A stretch of 64,000 nt of DNA, from the NCBI GenBank assembly GCA_038025085.1, contig CM076150.1, positions 3,142,001 through 3,206,000 on the forward strand, read 5' to 3'. A program made the translations under genes and the position numbers. Under the pieces are notes generated by a model. It was not told where the DNA came from, did no database searches, and worked only from the letters and a program-made list of their open reading frames with translations. Source of the DNA: Tetragonia tetragonoides. Lineage: Eukaryota; Streptophyta; Magnoliopsida; Caryophyllales; Aizoaceae. This document shows positions 28,681 to 40,178 of the stretch, in pieces; positions within the stretch are counted from its first letter, which is position 1, and each line of letters opens with the position of its first letter.

Positions 28681-31600
28681 CTATAGCCCCAATGTATGGC
28701 GAGTTTTTATCGGTTTCAGCTTCAAACCCATGCTTTCTGGAGAGAGTAGTTCTGGAGAGATGCAAGATGGGCTGAGAGGGCTTCTTGGGCTTCCACTAAG
28801 CTGGGACGGTCTGTAGAGTCCGTATCCCATGAGGAAGTACTCCAAAGGGATTAGCATTGCATGGGGTTGCTCCTCTGTCACCATTGATCCACAAGCTTGG
28901 ACCTGTAAGAAACCAGTTGAATAGAATGGTAAAGCACAGCAACTTCAAAGTGGCTGATGAAAGATTCATCTTAAAAACAACAGAGTCGAAGAGACTCAGT
29001 AAAAAATGAAAAATAAATAAAAAGGGAGAAAACAGAAAAGAACTACTCCATATTGTAAATAGGAAGTCTTGCATGGAAGAACTCCTAAGGGTGATTCTTA
29101 GTTTCTTACCTTTAAAGTGGTGACTCCCACTTTTAAAGGGACGTAAATGGACCAGTCCTCAAAGAGGCGACTTATTTCACCTCTGAGGGGTGAGTCCCAT
29201 ACGATGGACCAAGTTCATGCACAAATTCGCAATATTGAAAGTTGAAAAAGAATTGTTCCTCTGCACTCTTTATCATACGAAAAAAGGTTTCTTATATAGT
29301 AACTATAATAATAAATTTCTGTATCCTTAAATCCATCAGCTATATCACTCATTTTGAAATCTCAAATGAGAAGGATGTAACGAAATGGCTTGCTCAAAAA
29401 AATGTGTTGGAATTTTTTCAAAGGGAAATATTCCTCCATCTTTTATGCAATTTTACCAATACCGGCTGGTCTGTATTGAGACCAAGAAGCAACACTTTCC
29501 GAATGACTCAGCCACAATAAAGCAACTTGGCACTGATAGATAGCAGCACATACTTCAACCAATGCGCTACATCTTTTATCAAGTTCTGAGATCATGTGAA
29601 GGGCCTCTGCATGGAAAGGAGATTCATCCCCAACAAATACGAGTGTCCGACACCTTAGTTTCTTTAATCCTTCACTAATATCAGGTCTTCTGCTTATTTG
29701 AACATAGAGAAAACAGAGGATTAGGAAATATGCAAAACCAAAAGAGAAGTATCTACAGGGACATAGTAACTTGACAAGCATTCTGCAAAATAACTAACCC
29801 ATTCAATGCTTCCAGAAACCGCAACACATTTGTGCTCTGCCTCTCATCTAGCAACTGAAGCAACAAGATATCAGCAACTAAAGAAAGATCTTATTACCTA
29901 AAAATCGACCAAAAAAATATAAAAACACAAGAGCACAAACCCTTCTGCATGCTTGAACTATGTCTGACTCTGGGATTTCTGCGCTACCACGAACTTCCTG
30001 CAAGCGGCAGACTTAAGAAATTCAAAACAAATTATTATGAAGATAAAAAGGATGAAGAAGTAGGAAGCACCACCAAAATTCTACCTTACTGAAATAGCGC
30101 TTTAGCAAACACTCTTTCAACAAACCACATATCCCATAGTAGTAAAGAAATTTCGACATAAACTGTAGATTAAAACAATCCTAGCATCAGAAGAGTATGA
30201 GATAAATAAGATGCACATAAAATATCGCAAAGAGCAGAAAAGAGCAAGAACCTTATTATACAACCATTCCGTCCATGAAGGTCCTTTGCACAAAGGGGAG
30301 ACAAGTATTAAACCAAGAACACGCTCCCTGTACTTCAGCTGTAACACCAAAGATCTTGGTCAACTAGCCAGAAAACAGATAAGCTTACATGCTTGAAGAA
30401 GCTTAAGAATTTGTGAACAACATACCGCAAATAGGGTAAGTATGTAAGCTCCTGCTGTTACCCCCATGCACATAACTGTGCCAAGCCTACGTAAGAACGA
30501 CTACTGTCAGAAACGGAGTTACAGTAGAGGAAGAGATAGAGACAACAGGGCACTCTTAGAGAGAGGGAGGGGGAGATTGGAGGGGTTATTAGCTTACCCA
30601 AAAAAGTTAAGAACCTCAAGGATCTGATCAGCTAAATCTTCCATAGACGGCACGGGATCATCTGGACATAAGGCAGCAGCTCCCAACTGCAAGAACTCTT
30701 GACAAAGTTCAACGAGGTATTATGTGAATAACAGAATATACAATATAGGAATGTATAATGAGTGCAGCCTAATATAGATGACAAAAACTAGAAAACGAGA
30801 GGCAACCTATGTGAAGATTTACAGACCTCATGTCCAGGAGGGCTGATATGGTAAACGCAAAAGTTGTGGAGCAGCAAAGAAGCAGCCTCAGGAAAAAAGA
30901 ATAATCCTTGGAAACAAGACATATCTGCTCAATAGTTGAAAAATTAGAAGACATATGTCAGTTATCATTGGTAGGTAGTGAGAATTACCAATTAAAGAAA
31001 GGAAAAGAATTGGTAAAATTTCAAATCAGGTAATTTTGTTCCGTAATGACATTGTGAGTTAAGAGTGGATCCATCTTTGTCTCTTTGATAACCTCAATGG
31101 TTTGATTTCTCCCTCTCTCTGTCTCTCACTATCAATATCCAAACAAAAGAAAGGAACTGAAACAAGTGTGACCAGTACTACTCAGTTCAGAATAAAATGT
31201 TTCAGAATACAGCACTCGCAGGGTGAACTATGTCAAGTCGATGATGATGCTATCAGAAAAACACTCTAATTAAAAATGAGCACCCATTCTTTCACTTACG
31301 ATTTAAGGCTAAATCTGGATAGGTAACCAATGCTGGTTTGTCGCGGTCTCCGTAAACAATGACAGAAACAGGACCGTGGCCTGTGTTTACGTGGTATTCC
31401 TGCAATAAAAAGTATAGAAACACATCAGCAGCAGGGAAAATGACTCATAGGGAACCCGGGGAGAAAAACGGAAAAAGAAAATGAATAATGAAAAAGTCGC
31501 ACAAGTTGACAGTGGAAACAGTTTCCAGAAAAATACCCAAACAAAAAGCATAGTCTACAGGCTGTTCAGCCAAAATGTAGATTCCTGGATTTAGTAAAAC

Positions 31601-33448
31601 AAAATCATTGCTTCCTTTATTACTGGCATTGAATAAATAAACTAAATCTTTATCCATAGTTCTTTTTGTTTGATAGGAAACAAAAGGGGGAATCCAGATA
31701 AGGTTTCACCCAAAAGTAGTTTCCCATGTGCAGCTGATTCTCTAAGCTCTTTGGAAAAAAAACAAATTAGATCCATAAATTTTCCGAGTTAAATTTTCTT
31801 ATAAAGATAAATGCAGTTGCAGAAATTGGTCAGTTCAGATGAAAAAAATTGAGTTGAGAAAAGAAAAGAATCTTTTATTTCTTGTGAAGACATCTACATT
31901 CAAACTGATAGATGCTTTACTTTGAAACTCAAGTCTTAACCCATGGAACAATTTACTACACGATTCTGCAACAAGTTCACAAGTGGCCAATAAAGGATAA
32001 GATGGGAAGGAAAGTAATGGTGAAGGTAATCCAAAGGTCAAAAGGATTTTTGCGAAGACAAATACTCATATGCAATTTCATCCAAGAAGTTAACAACTTA
32101 AAGCAAGACACAAAGAATCATAGAAGGGATATGGAAAGTGCTTCTTGTTTGTTATTGGTGGGAAAACATATGGAGGAATAATATGATAGAAAAAAGTTCA
32201 ACTAAAACTTGAAATAACAAGAAAACTTATACTCAAAATTCCATGGAAAAGCAAAGAAACTAACTGACGCTAAAGGAGACCTCCCAACCCCAATAGGATA
32301 TCCTAAGATTTAAACTAAGCACGGTTTCAAGGAAAACAAGCAGTAAAAACAAGAACTATGATTTTGGAAGCTATGCAAAAGACTTGAAACAGTTTGATTA
32401 TGAAAGAGAGTAAGCTATGTTGATGTAAAAGGCTACCCAAATAAAATCCAAAGTAATACTTCGAAAAGAGTATACTTCAAATGCAAGTCAATCAACAAAA
32501 TTTAAACAAATGCCATCAAAACAAGAACTTTCCACCCTTTATTTATTTCCTTGTGGCTTTGAATTTACGGAAAAAAAGGTATGCAACAAACTCAAATTTG
32601 CTAGTCCAACTGGCACATAAGCTACTCTGATGATAAGAATAACTACCTTGATGAATTACTCCTGCTAAACATAGTTCCCAATCAAGTGCGCACTCAATTG
32701 TTCAATCCACCACAAAAGGGAAAATAACCAGAAAAAAATGAAGAACATCAAAACTAACCACCATACTATTACTTACATTAGGCTGCCACCTATGGTAGCA
32801 TAAAGGGGTGTTAATTGCAACAAGTAAGAAGCCAAGAACATTTTAACGAATTTGATTATCCTCCATTGTAATTTGTAACCCACAGCTTCAACCAAGAAAC
32901 CAAGAAACCAATGAGAACCAAGAGGGTATTAGATCTGAAATTCCCAGTTGCTCATAAGCTTTCAAAACCCAGTTGCCCAAAATGCTTCAAAATCAACAAA
33001 ATTTACAACCCCAGAAATCAAATGAATACCCAGTTGCCAAAACTGCTTCAAAATCAACAAATTTCACAAACCCAGAAAATCAAAATGAATACCCAGTTGC
33101 ACAAAATGCTTCAAAACCCACAAAAATTACAAACCCAGAAAATCTAAAAGAACACCCAGTTCCCAAAAATGCTTCAAAATCCACAAAATTAGCAAACCCA
33201 GAAAATCAAAATGAATACCCAGTTCCCAAAATGCTTCAAAATCAACAAAACTTACTAACCCAGAAAACCAAACAGCAATATAATGCAGCAACAACAAAAA
33301 CCATACCAAACCCAGAACCACAAATCAAACTAAAACAAGAACTAGCTAACATTGCTAAGAAATCAAAGAAAAGAATCATAACCTTTCCACCAACATAGAT
33401 AGTTTCCATATCAACCGAAACAGATGAATCACTGGAAAAATCTGCCAT
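28681..33448 (-). CDS. NDL: NDL protein (NDRG family), 349 residues, 11 exons
   Basis: N-MYC DOWNREGULATED-LIKE proteins are alpha/beta-hydrolase-fold proteins that bind G-protein beta-gamma and affect auxin transport. Exons on minus: 33448-33383, 31399-31300, 30924-30827, 30686-30598, 30486-30426, 30338-30252, 30162-30085, 29997-29941, 29854-29799, 29689-29554, 28902-28681; all GT-AG and in frame (1050 bp). Family hallmarks: start [16 protein letters not shown], '[11 protein letters not shown]', '[16 protein letters not shown]', '[19 protein letters not shown]', and the end '[20 protein letters not shown]'. The nucleophile elbow reads GVTAG (126-130) with Thr in place of Ser, as expected for a non-enzymatic NDRG protein. 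Intron 1 is about 2 kb and carries a minisatellite. Length matches the family (about 345). Whether it corresponds to NDL1, 2 or 3 cannot be told. Confidence 0.95.
32968..33280. repeat. 62-63-bp minisatellite, five units, in NDL intron 1
   Basis: Five head-to-tail units begin CCCAGTTGC/CCCAGTTCC and continue 'aaaatgcttcaaaatcaaca', then 'acaaacccagaaaatcaaaa'. An extra half unit precedes them at 32942. On the plus strand the array is open in more than one frame, which makes long but spurious reading frames. Confidence 0.9.
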
Positions 33449-34060
33449 TATTGGGGGTTTGGATTTGGGGCGCCCAACGGCTCTCTCTTATCTCTGAAAG
33501 CCGCTAACTTTCCCCTCCCTCCAGCCCCTCTCTCTCCCTCGTTTCTGTATTTTTTTTTGTGGGTTTCAACAAAAATTAAGACCTCACAGTTTTTTTGATC
33601 GCTTTTAAACAAAGCTTTAATCTTTCTCTCTCTTCTTCTTCTCCAGAGCTCCGAGGTTCCCTGCGCTTTAATCTCCCCCACCGACGTTTTTTTGTAATTT
33701 CTCTCTCTTGATTTCTTTGTTTCTGCTGTCTCTCTCTCTCCTTTGTTTCCCTACTGGGGGTATCCGTTGTTTTGAGTTTTTTAACCTGTGACGATATGGG
33801 TGTATATAATTTTCAACTATGGTTCATTTTTGTTTAATACGACGGCGTTTTATGCGTCGGCTAGAGAGAGAAAAAGAGGGGAACTGTATATTTGTTGACC
33901 GTTGTTGAGCTGGCAACGTCAGGTGTGTCCACTCTGTGTTTAAATAGATAAAATTACATGTCACGGTCCTATCATTGTCCATGTAGGTAAAGGAATAGAA
34001 CGTTGAGTACAAATGCACTTTTTCCACATTAATTGCTACTGAAATTAATTAAGCTTTAAT
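33449..34060 (-). promoter_or_regulatory. NDL leader and promoter
   Basis: Upstream (minus sense) of the ATG lies a GA-rich leader (CT-rich on plus, 33480-33750), then TTATATACACC on minus (plus TGTATATAAT, 33801-33810), a plausible TATA box about 350 bp from the ATG. The promoter is bounded on the far side by the LINE target duplication at 34061. Confidence 0.5.
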
Positions 34061-34071
34061 ATGATCATTGA

Positions 34072-35204
34072 AGAACATATGCTTCCATTGTGGAAAGCTG
34101 GGTCACATGGAAGAACATTGCTCTGCAAAGGGAATGGAACGACCACTTATCGTAGCACCTAATGACCCCAGGAGGGATCCTACCATGACTTACCCAGCTC
34201 CTCAACCTGAAGCCCTCGAAAACTATGGTGAATGGATGATTGTGAAAGGATCAAATAGGGGCTGGCCTCCAAAGACGTCAACTACAACCGGTGGCAATAA
34301 AAATCAGGGACGTCAACAGAGCTCTAACCATGGTGATAGGGAGGCAACTGGTAATACTCGCCAACAACGAACCCGGCCCGATGAGATTACCCGAACCCGG
34401 ATCTTGAACCGCAATTCGCGTGATAAGGAAATTCTGAATATTCAGGGGTCTAGATTTTCTTCCCTTGAAAATATGGAGGAAGGCAATATTCCTGCAGAAA
34501 TCACGGAGGAAGTTCCAAATAGAGAGGAGATAATTACGGAACAATCAGTTGAACAACCTATCAATATTGTTGTGAATGAAATCACAACAGATACGCAGAA
34601 TATGGATATTTTGGATCCTCCCCAGCCCAACCACTCCTCCCATAACAATTTCTCTTTTGGAGCGAACCCAACCACTCGGGATACTCATATCCATTCCCAG
34701 CCCAACATCACAAAAAATGCCCACAAAAAGATACAAAACCCAATTAATAGCCAAGCTCCACTCACGACCCAACACAAGATGACCTCCCCACGCCCTATCC
34801 ACGACCCACTTAAAAATGGCCCATACACGCCCACACCCGATACCCCCCACACAGCTGCCAACCCTCACACCGAGTTCCAAGACCCACCCAGGACCGTTTC
34901 TCGTGACCCACTGAAGTCTATAACCAACACAATCATGTCACCATTCAACAGGTTCATCCCACATCCAGGCTTGGGACTAATATCCCAGCACCATACCACC
35001 AAACCTCCTGATACCACTGGGGGGCACCATGCTTCCTCCTCATCTGATCCCATATCCAATGACTGCGACACTATATCTCTTGGAGAGCAAAGTGTCCATA
35101 ATGACCAAGGGTACTCTCATCATACCCATGACCATGGCACTCCGATGCAGAAGGAAGGAGGGTCGTATGTTGTCGAAGATGATAGCCAGTCCATGGCTAT
35201 CTAA
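34072..35204 (+). CDS. LINE ORF1, zinc-knuckle part, N-terminus lost
   Basis: The frame is open from the truncation point to the stop at 35202-35204. It starts with a CCHC knuckle, CFHCGKLGHMEEHC, the RNA-binding motif of plant L1 ORF1 proteins, followed by a long low-complexity Pro/Asn/Thr-rich tail. The usual upstream DUF4283-type region is missing because of the 5' truncation. No native start codon remains, so it is a relic and not an expressed gene. Confidence 0.8.
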
Positions 35205-35285
35205 CCCTTTTTGGGTATCTGAGCTTACCTTAGTACTGGTTAATGACCATCCAATTACCATAATCCCCTCAAAATTGTTTTTTCC

Positions 35286-38200
35286 ATGAATCTTTTATTT
35301 TGGAATATTCGAGGAGCAGGCAGTCAGGAGTTTCTTAATACCTTGAGAGATTTAATCCATGCTCATAAACCCTATGTTCTCGCCTTGGTGGAGACATGGA
35401 TTAGTGGGAATCATGCTGATCAAGTTTGTAATCGCATTGGCTATGATGGTCGACTGCGAGTTAAAGCCCAAGGCTAGTGGTGGCATATGGTTGCTGTGGC
35501 GTACTGAGGAAGTAACCATTACACCCTTATCCACATACACGCAATGCATTACAGTCGAGATTGCCCGAAAAGGAGAAACCCCTTGGATCCTCTCTACGGT
35601 GTATGGGAGCCCTAATACACAAACTCGTGAGGATCTCTGGTCTCATCTTTCAGATTTCGCCTCATCTAATACCAAACCTTGGCTACTCGCTGGGGATTGG
35701 AATGAGACGAGGTCACTAGAGGAACGTTCTGGTAATTCAGCCGGAATGGCACGAATATGTCGTCGCTTTGACCACTGGATTGATATGTTACAATTGGTTG
35801 ATTTGGGTTTTTAAGGCCCAAAGTTCACTTGGAACCGAGGTAAAACACAAGAAACACGAACTAGTGCAAGATTGGATCGTGCCTTATGTGACATTGATTG
35901 GCGTGAAAAATTCCCCGAAGCTACGGTTAAGCATCTAGTGGCAAATCGATCAGATCATTGTCCGCTCTTGGTGGGTCTCAATGGGTTTATTCCTATCAAC
36001 CCCAAAAATCGACCCTTTCGGTTCCAAGCCGCTTGGTTACTTCATGATGATTTTCACAACTTTATGTCTGACAAGTGGCTCAAAGGAGCGGCCCTCCCTT
36101 CAGCTTTGTCCTCAATTACCAAGCACCTACTTATTTGGAATAAGGAAGTATTTGGTAATCTTTTCAGTCGCAAGAATAGAATTTGGGCCAGACTTGGCGG
36201 TGTACAACGCAAGCTTGTAGAGCGCACCACTACTGGCCTTCTTCACCTTGAAACGGAGCTCATGCAGCAGCTAGATGAGGTACTGGAACAAATCAACGTG
36301 TTTTGGTTTCAAAAAGCTCGCACTACTGCTCTTCTTGATGGTGATCGGAATTCCAAATACTTTCATGCTAGCACTATTGTGAGAAGGAAAAGAAATCGCA
36401 TTGAATCCTTGCAATCCTCGGAAGGGCACTGGATCGAAGATCATGAAGAGCTTTAGTTATTGGTTACTAAATTTTTCAAGAAATTATATACTGATGATGA
36501 CCCTCAAGTAGGCCCATTCGACCTCCCGCGGGGGAGATTCCAGCCTTCTCCACTACGGATTTTAACTCACTTGCAAAACGCTTCTCAGTCATGGAAGTTA
36601 AGGAAGCCCTCCAATCGATGAGCTCATTCAAAGCTCTGGGTCTCGATGGATTCCAAGCTGTATTTTACCAACAAAACTGGAATCTTGTCGGCCCAGAGGT
36701 GATTGAAATCGCTCTCAACATACTCAATGGGGTGTCTTCTCCGGATATACTCAATGACCCTCATCGTTTTGATCCCAAAGGTTGACAACCCGGAACGTGT
36801 TACTCAACTGCGTCCTATATCATTGTGCAATGTCACATTCAAGATTGTCACGAAAGCCATTGTACATCGCCTCTGTTCCATATTACCTAAGGTAATTGAG
36901 CCAACACAAACTAGCTTTGTTCCAGGGCGTCAAATTTCAGATAATGTAGTGATTGTTCAAGAGGTGCTTCACTCAATGAGGCGGGATCATAGAGCACCAG
37001 GTACGATGGCTATCAAAATCGATCTGGAAAAAGCATATGATCGCATTCGTTGGTCCTTTATACGTGATATGCTAATGGAACTGGGCATACCAATTAACCT
37101 CATGGAGGTCATCATGGGTTGCATCACATCTACAAGAATGCGTTTCTCATGGAATGGATCGATGACCGACGAATTTACCCCAAGTCGAGGGGTAAGGCAA
37201 TGGGACCCTTTGTCTCCTTATATTTTCGTACTTTGTATCGAACGCCTAACACACATCATAAATGAAGCTGTTGGTATGGGTGCTTGAAAGCCTATTTGCG
37301 CTAGCAAGGATGGTCCCCAAATCTCTCATCTTTTCTTCGCGGATGACCTCGTCTTGTTCGCTGAAGCTTCACTTGAGTAGTTGGAGGTAATTAAATATTG
37401 CCTTGAGAAATTTTGTGCAGCCTCCGGGGAGAAAGTTAATTTTGGGAAGTCTTCTGTCTGCTTCTCCAAGGGTGTTGCGCCTGACCTTGCTGAACAAATT
37501 GGGGAATCAGTTGGTATGGCTGTTTCAGAGGATTTGGGCCTGTATTTGGGCGTTCCCACGTCAAAAGGCCGGGTCACGAGGAACACTTATCAGCATATTT
37601 TGGATCGTATTAGCTCGAGACTAGCAGGTTGGAAAACAAAATATTTATCCATGGCGGGTCGTGTTACCTTGGCCCAATCCGCTATTTCAAGTGTGCCCTA
37701 TTATTCAATGCAGACTGCTCTCCTACCCAGGTCAGTTTGTGATGACATTGATAAGAAGACTAGGGCTTTCATTTGGGGGAGTACTGATGATAAAAGGCGC
37801 CTACACCTCGTGAATTGGCAGACTATTACTCAACCCAAGGCTACGGGTGGTTTGGGGATTCGTTCAATGCGTCAAGCAAACTCTGCTTTCCTCACGAAGC
37901 TAGGTTGGAGAACTCTGACTGAACCAAATAGCCTGTGGTTGCGGGTTATACGAAGTAAATATTGTGCAGGAAGGTGTGATATTGATATGTTCCATCCTCA
38001 GAAGAACATGTCAAATACTTGGAAGGGTATTACCTCTTCCGCTTCGACGCTGCGCGCTGGAGTGAAGACAGTCATTGGTGATGGTCGGAGCACGTTTTTC
38101 TGGCTGCATAATTGGGTGAAAAATCACCCACTTGAAAACGAAGCTCTCCAACCTATTACTGATGATATTTTTTGCAAGACTGTGGCTGAGTATTGGGACG

Positions 38201-39408
38201 AAGAGAGGTGGATGTGGGATGAGTTTGCTCATCTTCTCCCACAAGAGACGCTCAATCTAATTGCTGCAACCCATGTCACCAACGCTTTGAATGAACTGGA
38301 CCGTCTCTCTTGGAGTATGACAGGCTCGGGTGACTTCTCAGTCCGCTCTGCCTTAGACATCATTCGCTCTGACCTGAATGCTGTGGAAGACTAGAGATGG
38401 AAACACGTATGGAGGGTGGCAGCACCTCAACGTGTACGAAACTTCCTATGGCTCACGCTTCACGACAGTTTTCTCTCAAATGCTAATCGTGTTCGCAGAC
38501 ACCTCGCCACGGATGCATCATGTCCTTGCTGTGGATGCTTTGAGGAATCGGGTTTACACATACTCAGAGATTGTCCTAAGGCGAAAGAGGTTTGGCTTGC
38601 TATTTTACCTCACGCATTAAATGCTTTGTTTTTTTAAACATCGCTGGTGGATTGGGTTGAGAATAACATAAAAAGCAATGACAAATGGTCTACAATTTTC
38701 GCAACAACTTTATGGTGGCTATGACTATGGCGTAACACCCGAGTTCTTGGGGACCCGAGTGATATCCCACACAATCGAGGGCACTTTGTTCTTGCTAGAG
38801 GAGAAGAATACTTGATGACTGATTCAAAAAGAAAATCAAATCTATGTGGCTCTAAGCGACCTAGAGAAGAGACGTATATTTGTTGGTCATCTCCTGCAGT
38901 TGGTTGGACTAAATTATACACAGATGGAGCGACCAAAGGGAACCCAGGCCCAGCTGGGGGTGGAGGTATATTACGATCAGATAATGGAGCTTTTATTCGT
39001 GCCTTTATTGCTAAGATGGGGCATGGTACTGCACTCATGGCCGAGCTTATGACCATCTTCTATGGTCTTCGTCTTGCTAAACGACTCCAAGTTCCTCAGT
39101 TGGAGCTCGAATCTGACTCTGAGCTGGCACTGAATATGCTCAAGGCTCCTACGCCACCCTTCAGCCCATATTACTTTGTTATTGAGCAATGCAAAGAAAT
39201 TATTAACACTACACCTTGGAGGATCAAGCTACGTCATATTTATCGAGAAGCTAATGCCGCGACTTATTGGCTTGCAAACCATAGCCTCCAAGTCCCGGAC
39301 CTGTTTGCAGAATTTGCAGCTCCCATTCCAAGCATGATGCCAATCCTTTTCGAGGATCTTGTGGGTTTTGCAAGACCTAGGATGGTTAGTTTTAATTCTA
39401 GTACTTAG
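35286..39408 (+). pseudogene. LINE ORF2 (endonuclease, RT, RNase H), inactivated
   Basis: ORF2 starts at 35286 with 'MNLLFWNIRGAGSQEFL' (AP-endonuclease N-terminus; later 'LLAGDWNETRSLEER'). RT motifs follow: 'QLRPISLCNVTFKIVTKAIV', 'KIDLEKAYDRIRWSF', 'GVRQWDPLSPYIF', 'HLFFADDLVLFAEAS' with FADD. Then the connection region 'RAFIWGSTDDKRRLHLVNWQ', a zinc-binding tail 'CPCCGCFEESGLHILRDCP' (about 38520), and RNase H 'YTDGATKGNPGPAGGGGIL' (38926 on). Inactivating changes: a frameshift near 35470, TAA at 35812 and TAG at 36454, frameshifts near 36550 and 36780, TGA at about 37285, TAG at 37378 and 38392, and TAA near 38635. The stops scattered among otherwise well-preserved motifs point to an insertion of moderate age. 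Confidence 0.92.
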
Positions 39409-39491
39409 TTTCTTCTTGGGCGATTAATGCCTTCCATGTAACCAAAAAAAAAAAAATGATCATTGAGCAAGTTCGAGTTATAGCCTCCAGG

Positions 39492-40170
39492 TAGACTTGT
39501 CAATTGGGTCGGGCGGGTCGGGTTCGGGTTCGGGTCATGTCGGGTTAGGGTCACAGCGGGTCAGGTCATTTCGGGTTCGGGTTGAGAAATGCTCGACCCT
39601 GACCCAGTGTTGTCGGGTTCGGGTCGACCCACCGGGTCGAGTGACCCAATATATTTTTTTTCTTCGTTAATTATATAGCCAATTTATGGTTTCAAATGGT
39701 ATATTTGCTAATTTATACTTTAATTTATAACTTGTATTAACTACGTACGTATATTTTTTCACGTTTTGGTGTGTATATACGACTATATGATATTCTTTAT
39801 TTTTTTTAATTGTTCGATAAGTTGTGTTTTATATTTCCGTCCATTTTAGCGTAGTTAAAAGCAAAATTTCTTATTTTGAGAGAACAAATAAGTAGAGAAA
39901 AAGTTAATGAAAGGAAAAAAAAGGTTTTATTTATTTTTTAGGATATTTTAGTCGAACTTTTTGTTTATAATTACAAATTGTTCTATTTTTCGGGTCAAAC
40001 GGGTCGACCCACTAACGGGTTGGGTTTGACCCAAAAACACCGGGTTAATCGGGTTCGGGTCAAACCGGGTTCCGGGTCGGAAAATCAGTGTCAGTACCCT
40101 GAAAAACGGGTTGGGTTGGATTTGCGGGTCGGGTTGGGTCGGGTTTTCGGGTCGGGAATTGATAGGTCTA
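39492..40170. mobile_element. hAT-type non-autonomous element, GGGTCGGGT-rich, with TSD
   Basis: The 679-bp element is flanked by CCTCCAGG (39484-39491) and CCTCCGGG (40171-40178), an 8-bp duplication with one mismatch. Inverted ends: TAGACTTGTCAATTGGGTCG and, from the right, TAGACCTATCAATTCCCGAC. Arrays of CGGGTCGGGTTCGGGT-like motifs lie in both subterminal regions around an AT-rich core. This is the common plant hAT pattern; no transposase is present. Confidence 0.9.
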
Positions 40171-40178
40171 CCTCCGGG

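Larger units (their letters stand above)
34072..39455 (+). mobile_element. L1-type LINE, nearly full length, 5' truncated, with TSD
   Basis: The 5.4-kb element ends in an A run (39444-39455) and is flanked by the 11-bp direct repeat ATGATCATTGA (34061-34071 and 39456-39466). It holds a truncated ORF1 with a zinc knuckle, then ORF2 with endonuclease, reverse transcriptase, zinc-binding tail and RNase H. The 5' truncation falls inside ORF1 just before its CCHC motif. A hAT-type element is inserted 26 bp beyond the 3' duplication. Confidence 0.95.

Noticed and set aside
28796..29074. Small secreted peptide on minus with a hydrophobic N-terminus
   Set aside because: It reads out of frame through the last NDL intron and exon. 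The NDL frame there gives the conserved family C-terminus, so this frame is a shadow.
32911..33398. Open frames of 78 and 141 residues on plus
   Set aside because: They are produced by the minisatellite in NDL intron 1 and have no domain.
35029..35289. Alternative start of LINE ORF2 upstream of 35286
   Set aside because: The endonuclease N-terminus (MNLLFWNIRGAG) fixes the start at 35286; the upstream frame overlaps ORF1.
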